From assembly GCA_016930675.1 (NCBI GenBank), contig JAFGGG010000004.1, positions 224,100 through 288,099 on the forward strand: DNA of 64,000 bases. Reading direction: 5' to 3'. Made by a program: the position numbers and the translations under genes. The notes beneath the pieces were generated by a model. The model had not been told where the DNA came from, searched no databases, and was given only the letters and a program-made list of their open reading frames with translations. This stretch comes from Spirochaetales bacterium. Its GTDB lineage: Bacteria > Spirochaetota > Spirochaetia > SZUA-6 > RPPD01. The stretch's first letter is position 1; each line of letters starts with the position of its first letter. Shown in pieces: positions 27,531 to 37,344 of the stretch.

Positions 27531-27818
27531 ATGGCATTAAAAAACAGTTATGATTTTGAATATCTCGTTAATGAGGCGGAACGGTTGGTGTTTGAAGAAT
27601 TAGAGAAACAGTTAAATGAAGACAGTGAGATATGTAAATGTCAGGAGTGTGTTCTGGATATGGCGGCTTTTGCCTTGAACCATACCACCCCCAACTATCG
27701 GGCATCACTTTTAGGGAAACTTTATGCAAATACTGGTAGTCCAAAATATAATAATGAAATAAAAAAGGCGGTCAAAGAAGCAATTACGAAAATTAAAAAG
27801 AATCCATCACATGATTAA
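27531..27818 (+). CDS. ComFB family protein (possible cyclic-dinucleotide binder)
   Basis: The 95-residue product matches the ComFB family (PF10719): a helical N-terminus followed by the cysteine block CKCQECVLDMAAFALNHTTPNYR. ComFB was named from the Bacillus late competence operon. Members in cyanobacteria and Bacillus have more recently been reported as c-di-NMP receptors; I state this from general knowledge. It follows dnaB by 47 bases with GTGAGGAG in front of the ATG and may be the end of the ribosomal/dnaB operon. It converges with the WD40 gene. Confidence 0.85.
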   Translation: MALKNSYDFEYLVNEAERLVFEELEKQLNEDSEICKCQECVLDMAAFALNHTTPNYRASLLGKLYANTGSPKYNNEIKKAVKEAITKIKKNPSHD

Positions 27819-27829
27819 AACCGGCACTA

Positions 27830-29857
27830 TTATTTCTTGAAAATATTTACATTGGAAGCACCGTTATCCGAAGTAAAGTATTGACCATTGTGAACAGTTA
27901 CCACCCATGAGCAGTCGCTTAATAGATATATTTGGCATATCTGCTTTCTTTTCGTTATATGCCAGACGGATATCGAAGAATCTTTATGCAGTACATATAG
28001 ATGATTGTCCGCAATACTGAACTCCTTAATATTACGCAGTTCATCTGAAAATGTGTCGACTTCAAAGCCGTTCCAGATATAGATGGTATCGCCGGTAATA
28101 GTAAAATACAGGGTTTCGGTTTCTTCAAAATACTTCATTCTGGTACGGTAATGCTCCCCTGGCAACTTGAAGATATCCTGATTCTGCTCGAAGTTGTCTC
28201 CCACGCATGCTTTTATCACCGTATAGAAGCTGTTATCGATTTCCTCGAAACCTGCTGTGTAGATCAGAAAGGAGTGTGGATTTTTTATTATGTGGAGAAT
28301 AACCTGTGAAGAGATGGGAATGGCTGATGCTTTGTTCTTTTTATAATTTATGCGCATGAGAGCACTTCCCGCTTTAGTGCCGCGGTTTTTACCCAATATA
28401 AGTTCATCCTCAGAAAGTATGGCCAATGTATTCATGCCGTCTGCGGAGTAACGAAAAACAGGTTCGTATGTTTGCCGGGATACAAGCAGAAGTTGGCCGT
28501 TTTTAGAGACAATATGGAGAAAGCGCGGATCTAAAGAAAAATGAACTATTACCTTTCTTTTAAACGACTGCTGCTTTACTATTGTAAGCGTTACGGGATC
28601 AATAACTGCATACTTTGCGTTCAATTTATCATTCTGCCAGGCGATAAGCGGTGTATCTTCAAAAGGACCCTTTTCTAAAAATGAATCGGCAAACGGTAGT
28701 GTAAGCTTATTCACGACGAATGAAATCTTCTTGAACTGAGGATAGGGGAAGTCGGCTTCGGGAGCAAATAGTTCGGAAGAAAGGAAGATAACATTATTGG
28801 AAGCTGTTACTGCAAGCAGACTATTGAAAGCCGTTAAATCCGTGATAATAAGTAGTTTGGGTTTGGCAAACTGTTCCATGCGGATTTTATCTTTCAGAAA
28901 CAGGATGCTGCCGGTTTCCCCGCCGAAGTAAGGCAATCTGTCGACATAAACAGTTTTTGTAAGCGCTGAATTAAGTGAGTTTATCTCGGCAGGATGTTTT
29001 GTTAATGTAAGGGCGGTCAAGTTAACATTAACAAAACCGACAGTTTGCTTTTTATTATACTTGGCAATATAGGCGATTTCTTGATTTTCACTATTATATG
29101 CCAGATCAATTATATGTGGCAGTTTTAATAAAGCTTTAAGAGCTCCGGTTAAAAGATCTATAACTACCAGAGTATCTTCACTGTAACCGATGAGGAAGTT
29201 CTTATCCTGCGTTATAAACGGATGGCGAATGTCGGACAACGTAGTCAGTTCCTTTATACTTTGTGCTTTGGCGATATTCCAATAAGTTATTTTTCCCGAC
29301 GGATTATACGTCATAATATTTTTTTCTTTACGGGAGATCGCGGCGTATGAAATCATGCCGATCCTGTCGGGGAGAAAACAAAGCCGTTCTCCTGTTATGG
29401 CATTAAACAGGGCAAAACCGTTCCAATGCGATGTACAGGCAAAAAAGTAAGTCCCTTGCGGTGAGTAATCAAAATGAAGACAGGTGCTGTTGAGTGAGAT
29501 TGTATAAAGAATATGAGCGGTTTTCCAGTTTATTGCGATAATTACGTGTGAATTCATATTATCCTTAGTAAGGGCAAGCAACTCGTTTTTTTGAGGATGC
29601 AGTGCTAAGCCGAGTATGGGAAAGGCTGATAACTGAATATTGTAATATAATTTCTTATCCTGTATATTCCATATTTTTACGGTACCGTCCGTTCCTCCAG
29701 AAAAGAGTAAATCGGATTCTGAGCGGGAAGCGAGTGAGGTAACAGCACCGGTATGACTGGTGTTTACGGTGAAGCGCACTTTTTGCGCTGCCGCATAATG
29801 ACAGATAACAAAGAGAAGTATAATTGTAAAAACGGTTTTTTTTCTATTCAAACCCAT
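27830..29857 (-). CDS. Periplasmic WD40-repeat protein
   Basis: A signal peptide (about 1-24, ending YAAAQ) is followed by WD40-type propeller repeats. The clearest are residues about 35-75 (HTGAVTSLASRSESDLLFSGGTDGTVKIWNIQ), and weaker blades recur to the C-terminus (SSISVWHITKRKQ, then WVVTVHNGQYFTSDNG). The 675 residues could make two propellers. No enzymatic domain is evident, so a scaffold or interaction role outside the cytoplasmic membrane is likely. It overlaps the CpXC gene by 10 bases and is the last gene of the rpsB-to-rseP row. Confidence 0.8.
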   Translation of the reverse strand: MGLNRKKTVFTIILLFVICHYAAAQKVRFTVNTSHTGAVTSLASRSESDLLFSGGTDGTVKIWNIQDKKLYYNIQLSAFPILGLALHPQKNELLALTKDNMNSHVIIAINWKTAHILYTISLNSTCLHFDYSPQGTYFFACTSHWNGFALFNAITGERLCFLPDRIGMISYAAISRKEKNIMTYNPSGKITYWNIAKAQSIKELTTLSDIRHPFITQDKNFLIGYSEDTLVVIDLLTGALKALLKLPHIIDLAYNSENQEIAYIAKYNKKQTVGFVNVNLTALTLTKHPAEINSLNSALTKTVYVDRLPYFGGETGSILFLKDKIRMEQFAKPKLLIITDLTAFNSLLAVTASNNVIFLSSELFAPEADFPYPQFKKISFVVNKLTLPFADSFLEKGPFEDTPLIAWQNDKLNAKYAVIDPVTLTIVKQQSFKRKVIVHFSLDPRFLHIVSKNGQLLLVSRQTYEPVFRYSADGMNTLAILSEDELILGKNRGTKAGSALMRINYKKNKASAIPISSQVILHIIKNPHSFLIYTAGFEEIDNSFYTVIKACVGDNFEQNQDIFKLPGEHYRTRMKYFEETETLYFTITGDTIYIWNGFEVDTFSDELRNIKEFSIADNHLYVLHKDSSISVWHITKRKQICQIYLLSDCSWVVTVHNGQYFTSDNGASNVNIFKK

Positions 29858-30465
29858 GTATATATTTTATTGATTGATATATACGGCGGTTTTAAAAAAT
29901 CACAATACGGTTCTTCTTCAATTTTTTTCTCTATATCCTTAAGTGTCTGATTATAACTTGAAAGGGGAATCTTTGTAATACCGATTTCATCCGCTTTAAG
30001 CCCTTTAATATGAAACAGGAGATCATCTTCCTTCTTTGTGGCGAAGGAGATAAAGATTTCTTTGTCCTCATGGCTGTGTTCCAGGACGTGAGAAAGCAGA
30101 TGGTATTTTATATATTCTATTACTCTGTCATCGAGATTTAACTCAAAAATCGTGAGCTTTTCAACCAACTCGGGGTATCCGATTACCATTCTCTCGAGTT
30201 TAGTCGCCTTCTTTGTTTTTTTTAATTTTTTTAGAGTGTCGACTCTGTCTACTTCAGGCACGAAATTCATTTCACCGCCTGTTTTTATATTAATAAGTTT
30301 AAAGGGAAATTCCAGTTTTAACACTTTTCCACATGCTGGACATTGGGCGGTTAAAAAATCACCCTTCAGAATCTGCTTTATGGTATCAGGATTTTTTTGC
30401 GCGTCCACCGTACTTTGGAATTCGGCTTTGAATTTATGTTCACACACACATGTAAGCTGCGCCAT
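29848..30465 (-). CDS. CpXC domain protein
   Basis: The 205-residue protein starts with a zinc-binding CpXC-like region. Cys pairs lie at about residues 6-8 (CVC) and 41-44 (CPAC), the latter within the LTAQCPACGKVLKLEFPF block characteristic of this family (PF14353). The remaining residues form an alpha/beta domain without recognised motifs. The family's function is unknown. The ATG overlaps the rseP stop (TAATG) and GGAGG lies upstream, so it is coupled to rseP. It has no signal peptide and is presumably cytosolic. Confidence 0.8.
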   Translation of the reverse strand: MAQLTCVCEHKFKAEFQSTVDAQKNPDTIKQILKGDFLTAQCPACGKVLKLEFPFKLINIKTGGEMNFVPEVDRVDTLKKLKKTKKATKLERMVIGYPELVEKLTIFELNLDDRVIEYIKYHLLSHVLEHSHEDKEIFISFATKKEDDLLFHIKGLKADEIGITKIPLSSYNQTLKDIEKKIEEEPYCDFLKPPYISINKIYTWV

Positions 30466-31853
30466 TAAAAGCCTCCTTGTCGGAAAAGCATAGTAAGATC
30501 ATTTGTTATTGCGAATACAATTAATAATAAAATAATACTAACTCCAATAAGCTGAAATCTGTATAATAATTTAAAGGTTAGAGGTTTCTTCCGTATGGCT
30601 TCATAAGTAAAAAGTAAAATAAAACCACCGTCCAAAACCGGAATCGGCAGGAGATTCATAAAAAGAATGATTACACTAATCATGCAGATAAAATAGAAAA
30701 AGGAAATAAGACCGCTGCCGATACCGCGCTCGAATCCGCTTTTGGCTATACGGCCGATCTCATAGGTAATACGTATAGGTCCGGCCACGGCTTTATTTAA
30801 ATTTATCCCGCTGAACAGCAGTCCGAACGATTTGATAGTGAGGCCGATCGTAGAAACCGCTTCGTCAATGCCTTTTAAAAAGGCCTGTACAGGATTTAAC
30901 GGAGGTGTGTGAAATTCCTTTTGTGTGAACTGCAGATCTACTTTTACCGAATTATCGTCTGTTTCAAGATACGCGAGTTGTAATAGATGATCACTGATCA
31001 CGCCATCCCTCATTATGCTTACGGGGACGGATGCTGGTTTTGCGTGAAGTGCCTCTAAGAATGCAATATGATGTTCAATTTTTTCGCCATTGACCGAGAT
31101 AATTTCATCTCCTGTTTTAAGCCAAGGATTTAACTCCTTCATTTCCGGTCCGATCTCGCCGATTACGGGCTCGATCCAGGGGTATATTCCGATTGTACCC
31201 CTGCCGTCTTCTTTGTTGAGATCCGGAATTACAGACAAGGCAAAGGTTTCTGGTCCGCGTTCTACGATAAATTGTAATTCTTCCCGTGCGGAAATAGCAA
31301 TAATTTTTCTCATATCTTTAAAATTATTAATCTCGTTATTGTTTACCGCGATTACCCGGTCACCTGTTTTAAGACCGGCTTGTGCGGCCGGGGGTGCTGT
31401 TGGAAAACTGTCCAGTGCATAATCACTGGCCAAGATAATTCGATTATCGGGTGAATATACGGGAAAACCGATCCACCAGATAAAGGTCAGCACGATAACC
31501 GCGAAAACCAGGTTGGCGAAAGGTCCTGAAAAACTGACAATTATTCTTTTCCAGGGCGGTACACCGAAATAAGTACCTTCTTCTCTGGGAATTTCTTTAA
31601 CATTATTCTGCAGTGCATCGGTGAGTACATGTTCCCCCTTCATTTTGCAATAGCCGCCGAGAGGGAAAACTGCGAGTTGATAGGTGGTCCCTTTACGGGT
31701 AAAACCCACCAGTTTTTTACCCCATCCGAGAGAAAAGGTTTCTACTTCTATTCCCAAAATTTTAGCTGCGATAAAATGACCCGACTCATGGATAAAAATA
31801 ACTATGCCTAAACCTAAGCCTCCCCAGAGGATAATTGTAATGGTATCGATCAC
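30465..31853 (-). CDS. rseP: Site-2 intramembrane metalloprotease RseP
   Basis: RseP cleaves membrane-spanning anti-sigma factors and remnant signal peptides inside the membrane. HESGH at residues 22-26 is the zinc site in the first helix and LPIPVLDGGFI near residue 410 is the second signature. Two PDZ domains lie between (about 130-215 and 215-290; GDRVIAVNNNEI and GDEIISVNGEKI). Four membrane helices fit the family. It overlaps dxr by 4 bases, as in many bacteria. The whole block down to rpsB matches the treponemal order I recall. Confidence 0.95.
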   Translation of the reverse strand: MIDTITIILWGGLGLGIVIFIHESGHFIAAKILGIEVETFSLGWGKKLVGFTRKGTTYQLAVFPLGGYCKMKGEHVLTDALQNNVKEIPREEGTYFGVPPWKRIIVSFSGPFANLVFAVIVLTFIWWIGFPVYSPDNRIILASDYALDSFPTAPPAAQAGLKTGDRVIAVNNNEINNFKDMRKIIAISAREELQFIVERGPETFALSVIPDLNKEDGRGTIGIYPWIEPVIGEIGPEMKELNPWLKTGDEIISVNGEKIEHHIAFLEALHAKPASVPVSIMRDGVISDHLLQLAYLETDDNSVKVDLQFTQKEFHTPPLNPVQAFLKGIDEAVSTIGLTIKSFGLLFSGINLNKAVAGPIRITYEIGRIAKSGFERGIGSGLISFFYFICMISVIILFMNLLPIPVLDGGFILLFTYEAIRKKPLTFKLLYRFQLIGVSIILLLIVFAITNDLTMLFRQGGF

Positions 31854-33016
31854 GTGCGATTCCGCCTTTCTATTAATTGTAATGCTTTATTTCGTGCTTG
31901 TTTATCTATATGTAAAATATCATCTAATGAATTTACTAAATTTATCCAATTATGAGCAAGTGTTTTTTCCGTTATCATGGTTATATCAAAAAAAGAAATC
32001 TGTGATTTTAAAAAACAGGCTGCAGCCACTTCATTGGCAGCATTAAATACTATCGGGTAGGCCCCGCCGGTGACTGCCGCGTTAATTCCCAGTGAGAGCA
32101 TGGGATATTTGGTCGGATCAACCGGACGGAAAGAGATAGTGCACTTTTCAATATCCAGTTCTCCGTGACCCACAGGAAGAAGCTCAGGGTAGGTAAGTGC
32201 GTTTTGAATGGGGATGCGCATATCCGGCTTACTTATCTGCGCATAGAGTGAACCGTCAACCGTTCGTATTAAAGAATGCACATAGCTTTGCGGATGAATA
32301 ACAACTTTGATGTTTGCAATATCTATCTTAAAAAAATGATGAGCTTCCATGACTTCCAATGCTTTATTGGCCATGGTAGCGGAATCTATGGTTATTTTGG
32401 CGCCCATATCCCAATTCGGGTGTCTGAGCACGGCAGCGGGCGTAATGTCGTGCAGTTGTTCTACCGGCATATCACGTACCGCTCCTCCGGACGCGGTGAG
32501 AATCATCTCCGCTATGGTATTTAATCCATGGTTGCGCGTGAGAAAGAACAGGGCTGAATGTTCCGAGTCAACCGGAATTATGTCTGTTTTATGCTTTTTT
32601 GCTAAATTAAAAAGCAAATTTCCGGCCATAACTACCGTTTCTTTATTGGCTAATGCCAGATCCTTATGTGATTTTATTGTTTCAAGTGAAGGCAGAAGGC
32701 CGGAGGCTCCTGCTATACCATTTACCACCATATCGGCTTTCAACTCATGGATCATTGCTGTGAGGCCTTCTGTTCCTTTATAGAGTCTATAACTGCAGTC
32801 AGCAGCCGGTAAGGGGGCAGTCTTTCCGGTTATACAGACTGCTTCGGGTTTAAACTCTTCCGCCTGGCCGAGTAATTTTTTTACAGCACTGTGACAGGAA
32901 AGAGCGACTACTTTGAAGAGCTTGTTTTTATTGCGTACGATATCAAGTGCATTACAGCCGATCGAACCGGTACTGCCCAAAATTATTATACGCTTAGGGT
33001 GACAATTTTTTTTCAT
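31850..33016 (-). CDS. dxr: 1-deoxy-D-xylulose 5-phosphate reductoisomerase
   Basis: Dxr makes 2-C-methyl-D-erythritol 4-phosphate, the first committed step of the MEP isoprenoid pathway, so the organism uses this route. RIIILGSTGSIGCNALDIV binds NADPH; PVDSEHSALFF, ASGGAVRDM and LANKETVVMAG are active-site blocks. I start at ATG 33016 because AGGTG lies 6 bases upstream; a GTG three codons earlier is the alternative. The length of 388 is normal. It lies between cdsA and rseP with undecaprenyl synthase two genes upstream. Confidence 0.96.
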   Translation of the reverse strand: MKKNCHPKRIIILGSTGSIGCNALDIVRNKNKLFKVVALSCHSAVKKLLGQAEEFKPEAVCITGKTAPLPAADCSYRLYKGTEGLTAMIHELKADMVVNGIAGASGLLPSLETIKSHKDLALANKETVVMAGNLLFNLAKKHKTDIIPVDSEHSALFFLTRNHGLNTIAEMILTASGGAVRDMPVEQLHDITPAAVLRHPNWDMGAKITIDSATMANKALEVMEAHHFFKIDIANIKVVIHPQSYVHSLIRTVDGSLYAQISKPDMRIPIQNALTYPELLPVGHGELDIEKCTISFRPVDPTKYPMLSLGINAAVTGGAYPIVFNAANEVAAACFLKSQISFFDITMITEKTLAHNWINLVNSLDDILHIDKQARNKALQLIERRNRT

Positions 33017-33029
33017 AATAAGCACCTGT

Positions 33030-33884
33030 TTAGGTTAGCAGCGGAAATAAAAAGTAGAAGAGAGGCGCGCTTATAAGGAGTGAATCGATCGTGTCCATCA
33101 AACCGCCTCTGCCTGCCATAAGGCTGCCGGAATCTTTAACCGTGCATGCCCTTTTTAAAACCGATTCCACTAAATCCCCGGCGATAGTGGATAAACCTAT
33201 GAGACCTCCTAACAGCAAAGCCGATGGCAGGGAAAGTAAAAAGTAATCTGCCAATACATACGAATATAATACCGCGATTCCTATGGAAACAAAGAAACCG
33301 CATAAGAAGCCTATTAGACTTTTCTTGGGACTGACGATCAAATTAAGTCTGGAATATTTGCCTAAGAGCATTCCTGAGATATAAGCCGCAATATCGTTGG
33401 AAAATACCAGACTTAAGAAAAACAGCATGGCAAACTGAGGTTCCGGGCCAAATAAGGAAGGATCGGTAAGGCGAGCAATATACGAAAGAAAAAGACCCGG
33501 ATAGACAATAACAAAAAGGGATGATGATAAAAACTCAAGACGTTTGTTTATGGTGATTTTACTGGTGGCAATAATGCCGCGGATTAATACAAGCATAATG
33601 AGTGAGACTATGACCAACGAATAATAGCCTTTTGGAATTAATCCCGCTATTTCCAAGTAGGAATAAATGGGAAGAGTTATTCCTAAAAAGGGAGATACAA
33701 ACTTCCAGGTACTGATATTTTTTTTGACAAAAAAGTTTTCAACCTCCAGCCCGGCCACAAGAGTTACCAGAATTGTAACGATATTAAAAACCAGGTGATT
33801 ATAATCGGGAATAACAAAGAGAATGAGCCAGAGCGCGGGGAAAAAGATAACAAGAATAAGAATTCGCAGAAATAAGTTTCTCAC
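33030..33884 (-). CDS. cdsA: Phosphatidate cytidylyltransferase
   Basis: CdsA makes CDP-diacylglycerol from phosphatidate and CTP at the membrane. The 284-residue protein has about eight hydrophobic helices, the central block FSNDIAAYISGMLLGK, and the C-terminal family signature (S.GDLVESVLKR, then KDSGSLMAGRGGLMDTIDS), with the catalytic acids in place. The start is GTG 33884, overlapping the uppS stop by 4 bases (GTGTGA). Confidence 0.95.
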   Translation of the reverse strand: MRNLFLRILILVIFFPALWLILFVIPDYNHLVFNIVTILVTLVAGLEVENFFVKKNISTWKFVSPFLGITLPIYSYLEIAGLIPKGYYSLVIVSLIMLVLIRGIIATSKITINKRLEFLSSSLFVIVYPGLFLSYIARLTDPSLFGPEPQFAMLFFLSLVFSNDIAAYISGMLLGKYSRLNLIVSPKKSLIGFLCGFFVSIGIAVLYSYVLADYFLLSLPSALLLGGLIGLSTIAGDLVESVLKRACTVKDSGSLMAGRGGLMDTIDSLLISAPLFYFLFPLLT

Positions 33885-34609
33885 ACTACACCACCAAAAC
33901 GCCTTTGCCTCTGCTGATAGTCATTAAGCGCAACCAAAAAATCGGCTTCCTGCCAATCAGGCCAGAGTTTCTCGCTGAAATAGAGCTCAGCGTATGCACT
34001 TTCCCAAAGCAGAAAATTGCTGATACGTTTATCTCCTCCAGTTCGGATGATTAAGTCGGCAGCCGGAAATTCAGGTCTGTCAAGATTGTCTGAAATGTCG
34101 TCTTCTGTAATTGTAGTACTGTGCTTTGTTTTATTCAACCATCTTTCCACGGATCTGATTATCTCATCTCTTCCTCCATAGTTAATTGCCAGATTTAATC
34201 TGAGTCCGTTGAAGGTTTTTGTTTTATCCATTACCAATTGGATGGTTTTAATCACGTCGGGAGGAAGCTGCTTGAGATCTCCGCTATGAAAAACCCTGAT
34301 CCGATTCTTTTTATAGAACTTGTATTCCTGTTTTAAATAGGATTTGATGAGGAACATCAGATACTTGACCTCATTTTCAGCTCGTTTCCAGTTTTCAGTA
34401 GAGAAAGTATACAGCGATAGATATTGCAGGTTGATATCGGCTGCTGCCTTTACTACACGTTTCGCCGCAGATAAACCTTCCAGATGTCCCTTGGAACGTG
34501 AAAGGTTTTTTTTTTGCGCCCAGCGCCCGTTACCATCCATAATTATACCGACATGAGTCGGGAGTTTCTTTTTGATGAGTTGAGAATGTACTGAATTGTT
34601 TTTGGACAT
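33881..34609 (-). CDS. uppS: Undecaprenyl diphosphate synthase
   Basis: UppS elongates farnesyl diphosphate to the C55 carrier lipid for cell-wall synthesis. The key motif VGIIMDGNGRWAQKK carries the catalytic Asp near residue 24. YLSLYTFSTENWKR, LAINYGGRDEI and DLIIRTGGDKRISNFLLWE complete the family set. The length of 242 is normal. The ATG overlaps the frr stop (TAATG), so frr, uppS and cdsA are translationally linked. Confidence 0.97.
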   Translation of the reverse strand: MSKNNSVHSQLIKKKLPTHVGIIMDGNGRWAQKKNLSRSKGHLEGLSAAKRVVKAAADINLQYLSLYTFSTENWKRAENEVKYLMFLIKSYLKQEYKFYKKNRIRVFHSGDLKQLPPDVIKTIQLVMDKTKTFNGLRLNLAINYGGRDEIIRSVERWLNKTKHSTTITEDDISDNLDRPEFPAADLIIRTGGDKRISNFLLWESAYAELYFSEKLWPDWQEADFLVALNDYQQRQRRFGGVV

Positions 34610-35163
34610 TACACTTCTAGTATTTCTTTTTCTTTTTCTTCTAAAAGTTTGTTTATTTCTTCAATATATCTATCTGTAAGCTTCTGAATTTCATCCATTC
34701 CGCGTTTTGCGTGGTCTTCACTTAAATCACTTTCTTTTTGCAGTTGTTTGTATTCTTCGTTTGCATCTCGTCTGATGTTGCGAACAGATACCCTCATCTG
34801 TTCAGCTTTATTTTTAGCGACTTTTACCAGTTCTTTTCTGCGTTCTTCCGTGAGCGGCGGAATATTAATGCGAATCACCTTGCCGTCGTTATTGGGATTA
34901 ACCGACAGTTCTGATTTCTGGATTGTCTTTTCAATCTCGGAGAGAATGGATTTATCCCACGGCTGGATAACGACCAAGCGGGCTTCAGGCACGGAAATAG
35001 TGGCCACCTGATTGAGAGGAGTTTTTTGCCCGTAATAATCGATCTTGATTGAGTCGAACAAAGCGGCGGAAGCACGGCCGGTTCTGAGAGAATTAAACTC
35101 ATGAGCAAGGGCGGCCATTACTTTTTTCATATTATCTTCTGTGCTTTTATATACTTTTTCCAT
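34609..35163 (-). CDS. frr: Ribosome recycling factor
   Basis: RRF splits post-termination ribosomes together with EF-G. The 184 residues match the family throughout: FNSLRTGRASAALFDSIKIDYYG, PLNQVATISVPEARLVVIQPWD, and the C-terminal triple helix with LTEERRKELVK and IRRDANEEYKQLQKE. The ATG has GGAGGTAA upstream. Position between tsf and uppS is conserved. Confidence 0.97.
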   Translation of the reverse strand: MEKVYKSTEDNMKKVMAALAHEFNSLRTGRASAALFDSIKIDYYGQKTPLNQVATISVPEARLVVIQPWDKSILSEIEKTIQKSELSVNPNNDGKVIRINIPPLTEERRKELVKVAKNKAEQMRVSVRNIRRDANEEYKQLQKESDLSEDHAKRGMDEIQKLTDRYIEEINKLLEEKEKEILEV

Positions 35164-35203
35164 AGCTATTACCTCCGGAAGAATAGAAAATATCGTCTAT
35201 ATC

Positions 35204-36046
35204 TTATTCTTGTCCCACCCTATAATATATAAAATCAACAATCGAAATGGTGGACCCAACCTCTTTACCGATAGTGTCAAGAGTCTGTTGTACTTTCATC
35301 TTTTCGTCTTTCACGTAATTCTGATCTAAAAAACAGATTTCAGAAAAGTGTTTCTTCAATTTCCCCTTAACGATTCCCTGGAGTACGTTTTCGGGTTTTC
35401 CCAAACTCTGGGCTTGTTTCTGAAAAATCTCTTCCTGCTCTTTTTTATAGTTGTCAGGCACATCCGCCGATGAGATGAAAAGCGGGGCGAAAGCCGCCAC
35501 GTGCAGGGCAAGGTTGAAAGCCAGTTCCTTAACGGTTTCATTATCTTTTAATGCGGCATCAGCTATTTTTAATTTAACCAAAACCCCTATTCGGCCTTCA
35601 CCGTGAATATAACTGGAAAACAGTTCATCATTATCCGCTTCCAGTACTTTAAAACGCTTAAGCATGATATTCTCTTTTATTTTGCCGATCGTATCTTTGA
35701 TTGAAGTTTCCAGTTCATTATCCTCGATGGAGGAAATATTTTTTTCGATTATTTTAGCGCATAATGAATTGCCTAAAGTTTTGAAATCATCATTTTTCGC
35801 CACAAAATCCGTTTCACAGGATAATTCAAGTACCACGCCTTGCTGTGAATTTTCGTTAATAAATATTCGGCCCTCGTTTGTAGCGCGGCCGGCCCGCTTT
35901 GCAGCTGCCGCTAAGCCCAGGCTTTTAAGAATTTTTTCGGCTTTGCTGAAATCCCCGCCAGCTTCAACCAGCGCCTTTTTGCAGTCCATCATCCCGGCGC
36001 CTGTTTTATCGCGAAGGTTTTTAACGTCACTCGCTTTTATTTCCAC
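35204..36046 (-). CDS. tsf: Elongation factor Ts
   Basis: EF-Ts exchanges GDP on EF-Tu. The UBA-like N-terminus [31 protein letters not shown] and the core with [13 protein letters not shown] are diagnostic. The length of 280 is normal. The start is GTG 36046, inside the last 20 bases of rpsB, with AAGGAG 8-9 bases before it within the rpsB frame, so coupling is tight. frr follows after 40 bases. Confidence 0.97.
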   Translation of the reverse strand: MEIKASDVKNLRDKTGAGMMDCKKALVEAGGDFSKAEKILKSLGLAAAAKRAGRATNEGRIFINENSQQGVVLELSCETDFVAKNDDFKTLGNSLCAKIIEKNISSIEDNELETSIKDTIGKIKENIMLKRFKVLEADNDELFSSYIHGEGRIGVLVKLKIADAALKDNETVKELAFNLALHVAAFAPLFISSADVPDNYKKEQEEIFQKQAQSLGKPENVLQGIVKGKLKKHFSEICFLDQNYVKDEKMKVQQTLDTIGKEVGSTISIVDFIYYRVGQE

Positions 36047-37157
36047 CTTTGCTCTCCTTCTTCTTTTCTTTGTCGGTATCGGCTTTTTTTGCTTTTTCCT
36101 TGGTGCTTGCTGCTTTTTTTGTTTTTTTCACAGGTTCAGAGGCTTTCGCTTTTGTTTTGGCAGGCGCGTCCGCCTTTTTGGTTTTTTCAGTTTTTTTAGT
36201 TTTCGCTGATTTCTCTTCTTTTTTACTTTCCTTTTCTTGAACAGGTTCCATCAAAGTAATTTCAGCTTTCTTTTTTGCTTTTTTTGGCGGCTCTTCTTTC
36301 TTAACTTCTTTTTTCTTAGCTTCTTCTTCCGTTACCTTCGTATCTTCTTTGTCTTTATCTTTATTTTCAGAATCATAGTCTACTTCATCTGCTAAACCGT
36401 CAAAGTCTTCAGCGTCTTTATCGATCACTACTTTTTCATCCTCTTCCTGAAGTGTTTCGATAACTTCGAGTCCAGCCTCGTTTTCCGCTTCGACTACCGC
36501 ATTGGCTATTATCTGTGTAAAAAGAGTAATTGCTCTTATGGCATCATCATTGCCCGGAATAGGATAATCTATTCCATCGGGATTGCAGTTGGTATCCACA
36601 ACCGCAACAATCGGAATGTTCATTTTTTTTGCTTCTTCTACGGCGATTGATTCTTTGCGGGTATCGATAATGAAAAGAATACCGGGAAGGTCTTTCATCT
36701 CCTTTATTCCGCCCAGATTTTTATCAAGTTTGCCTTTTTCCTTTAAAAGAAGCGCAACTTCCTTTTTGGTCATATTTTCAAAAGTACCGTCAACTTCCAT
36801 CTTTTCAATTTTTTTCAACCGCAGGATGGACTTTTGAATGGTATAGAAATTAGTAAGCATTCCTCCAAGCCAACGGTTGTTAACAAAGTACATCCCACAG
36901 CGTTTGGCTTCCCGCTCGACCGCAGCTTGAGCCTGCTTTTTTGTACCGACAAATAAAACTGCCTTGTTCTCCAGTACAGTCTTGCGAACCGCTTCAAATG
37001 CTTCTTTGATCGCCTTGATAGTTTTTTGAAGGTCAATAATATGTATTCCATTGCGTTCTGCAAAGATGAAACGCTTCATTCTGGGGTCCCATCTTTTAGT
37101 CTGGTGTCCAAAATGCACACCGGATTCCAAGAGGTTCTTCATTGTTACTACTGCCAA
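36027..37157 (-). CDS. rpsB: 30S ribosomal protein S2 with long Lys/Glu-rich C-terminal extension
   Basis: The first 230 or so residues are ordinary S2 ([51 protein letters not shown]). About 140 further residues follow, first acidic and then Lys/Ala/Thr-rich low complexity (repeats of the kind [14 protein letters not shown]), making 376 in all. The start is TTG 37157: AAGGAGGAGAA sits at the right distance from it and the S2 N-terminal consensus includes these five codons. No frameshift is seen between core and tail, and tsf begins inside its end. Confidence 0.96.
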   Translation of the reverse strand: MAVVTMKNLLESGVHFGHQTKRWDPRMKRFIFAERNGIHIIDLQKTIKAIKEAFEAVRKTVLENKAVLFVGTKKQAQAAVEREAKRCGMYFVNNRWLGGMLTNFYTIQKSILRLKKIEKMEVDGTFENMTKKEVALLLKEKGKLDKNLGGIKEMKDLPGILFIIDTRKESIAVEEAKKMNIPIVAVVDTNCNPDGIDYPIPGNDDAIRAITLFTQIIANAVVEAENEAGLEVIETLQEEDEKVVIDKDAEDFDGLADEVDYDSENKDKDKEDTKVTEEEAKKKEVKKEEPPKKAKKKAEITLMEPVQEKESKKEEKSAKTKKTEKTKKADAPAKTKAKASEPVKKTKKAASTKEKAKKADTDKEKKKESKGGNKSE

Positions 37158-37344
37158 ATTCTCCTCCTTTTATTGGCCATATCAAAAATATGATCTTTAA
37201 TATAATATATTAAAAAGGTTTAGAAAAGATCTTTAATTTTTAGTTACGTATAAATAGTCATAACAGGAATACGTTTTTTTTGCAAGCTACTATACGTATA
37301 TACTGCGTATTTTCTTCCGCTGTTTTAAATCAGCACAACATAAA

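Noticed and set aside
36049..36240. Plus-strand hydrophobic frames opposite the rpsB tail
   Set aside because: They arise from Lys/Glu codons of S2 read backwards; the composition is that of antisense low complexity.
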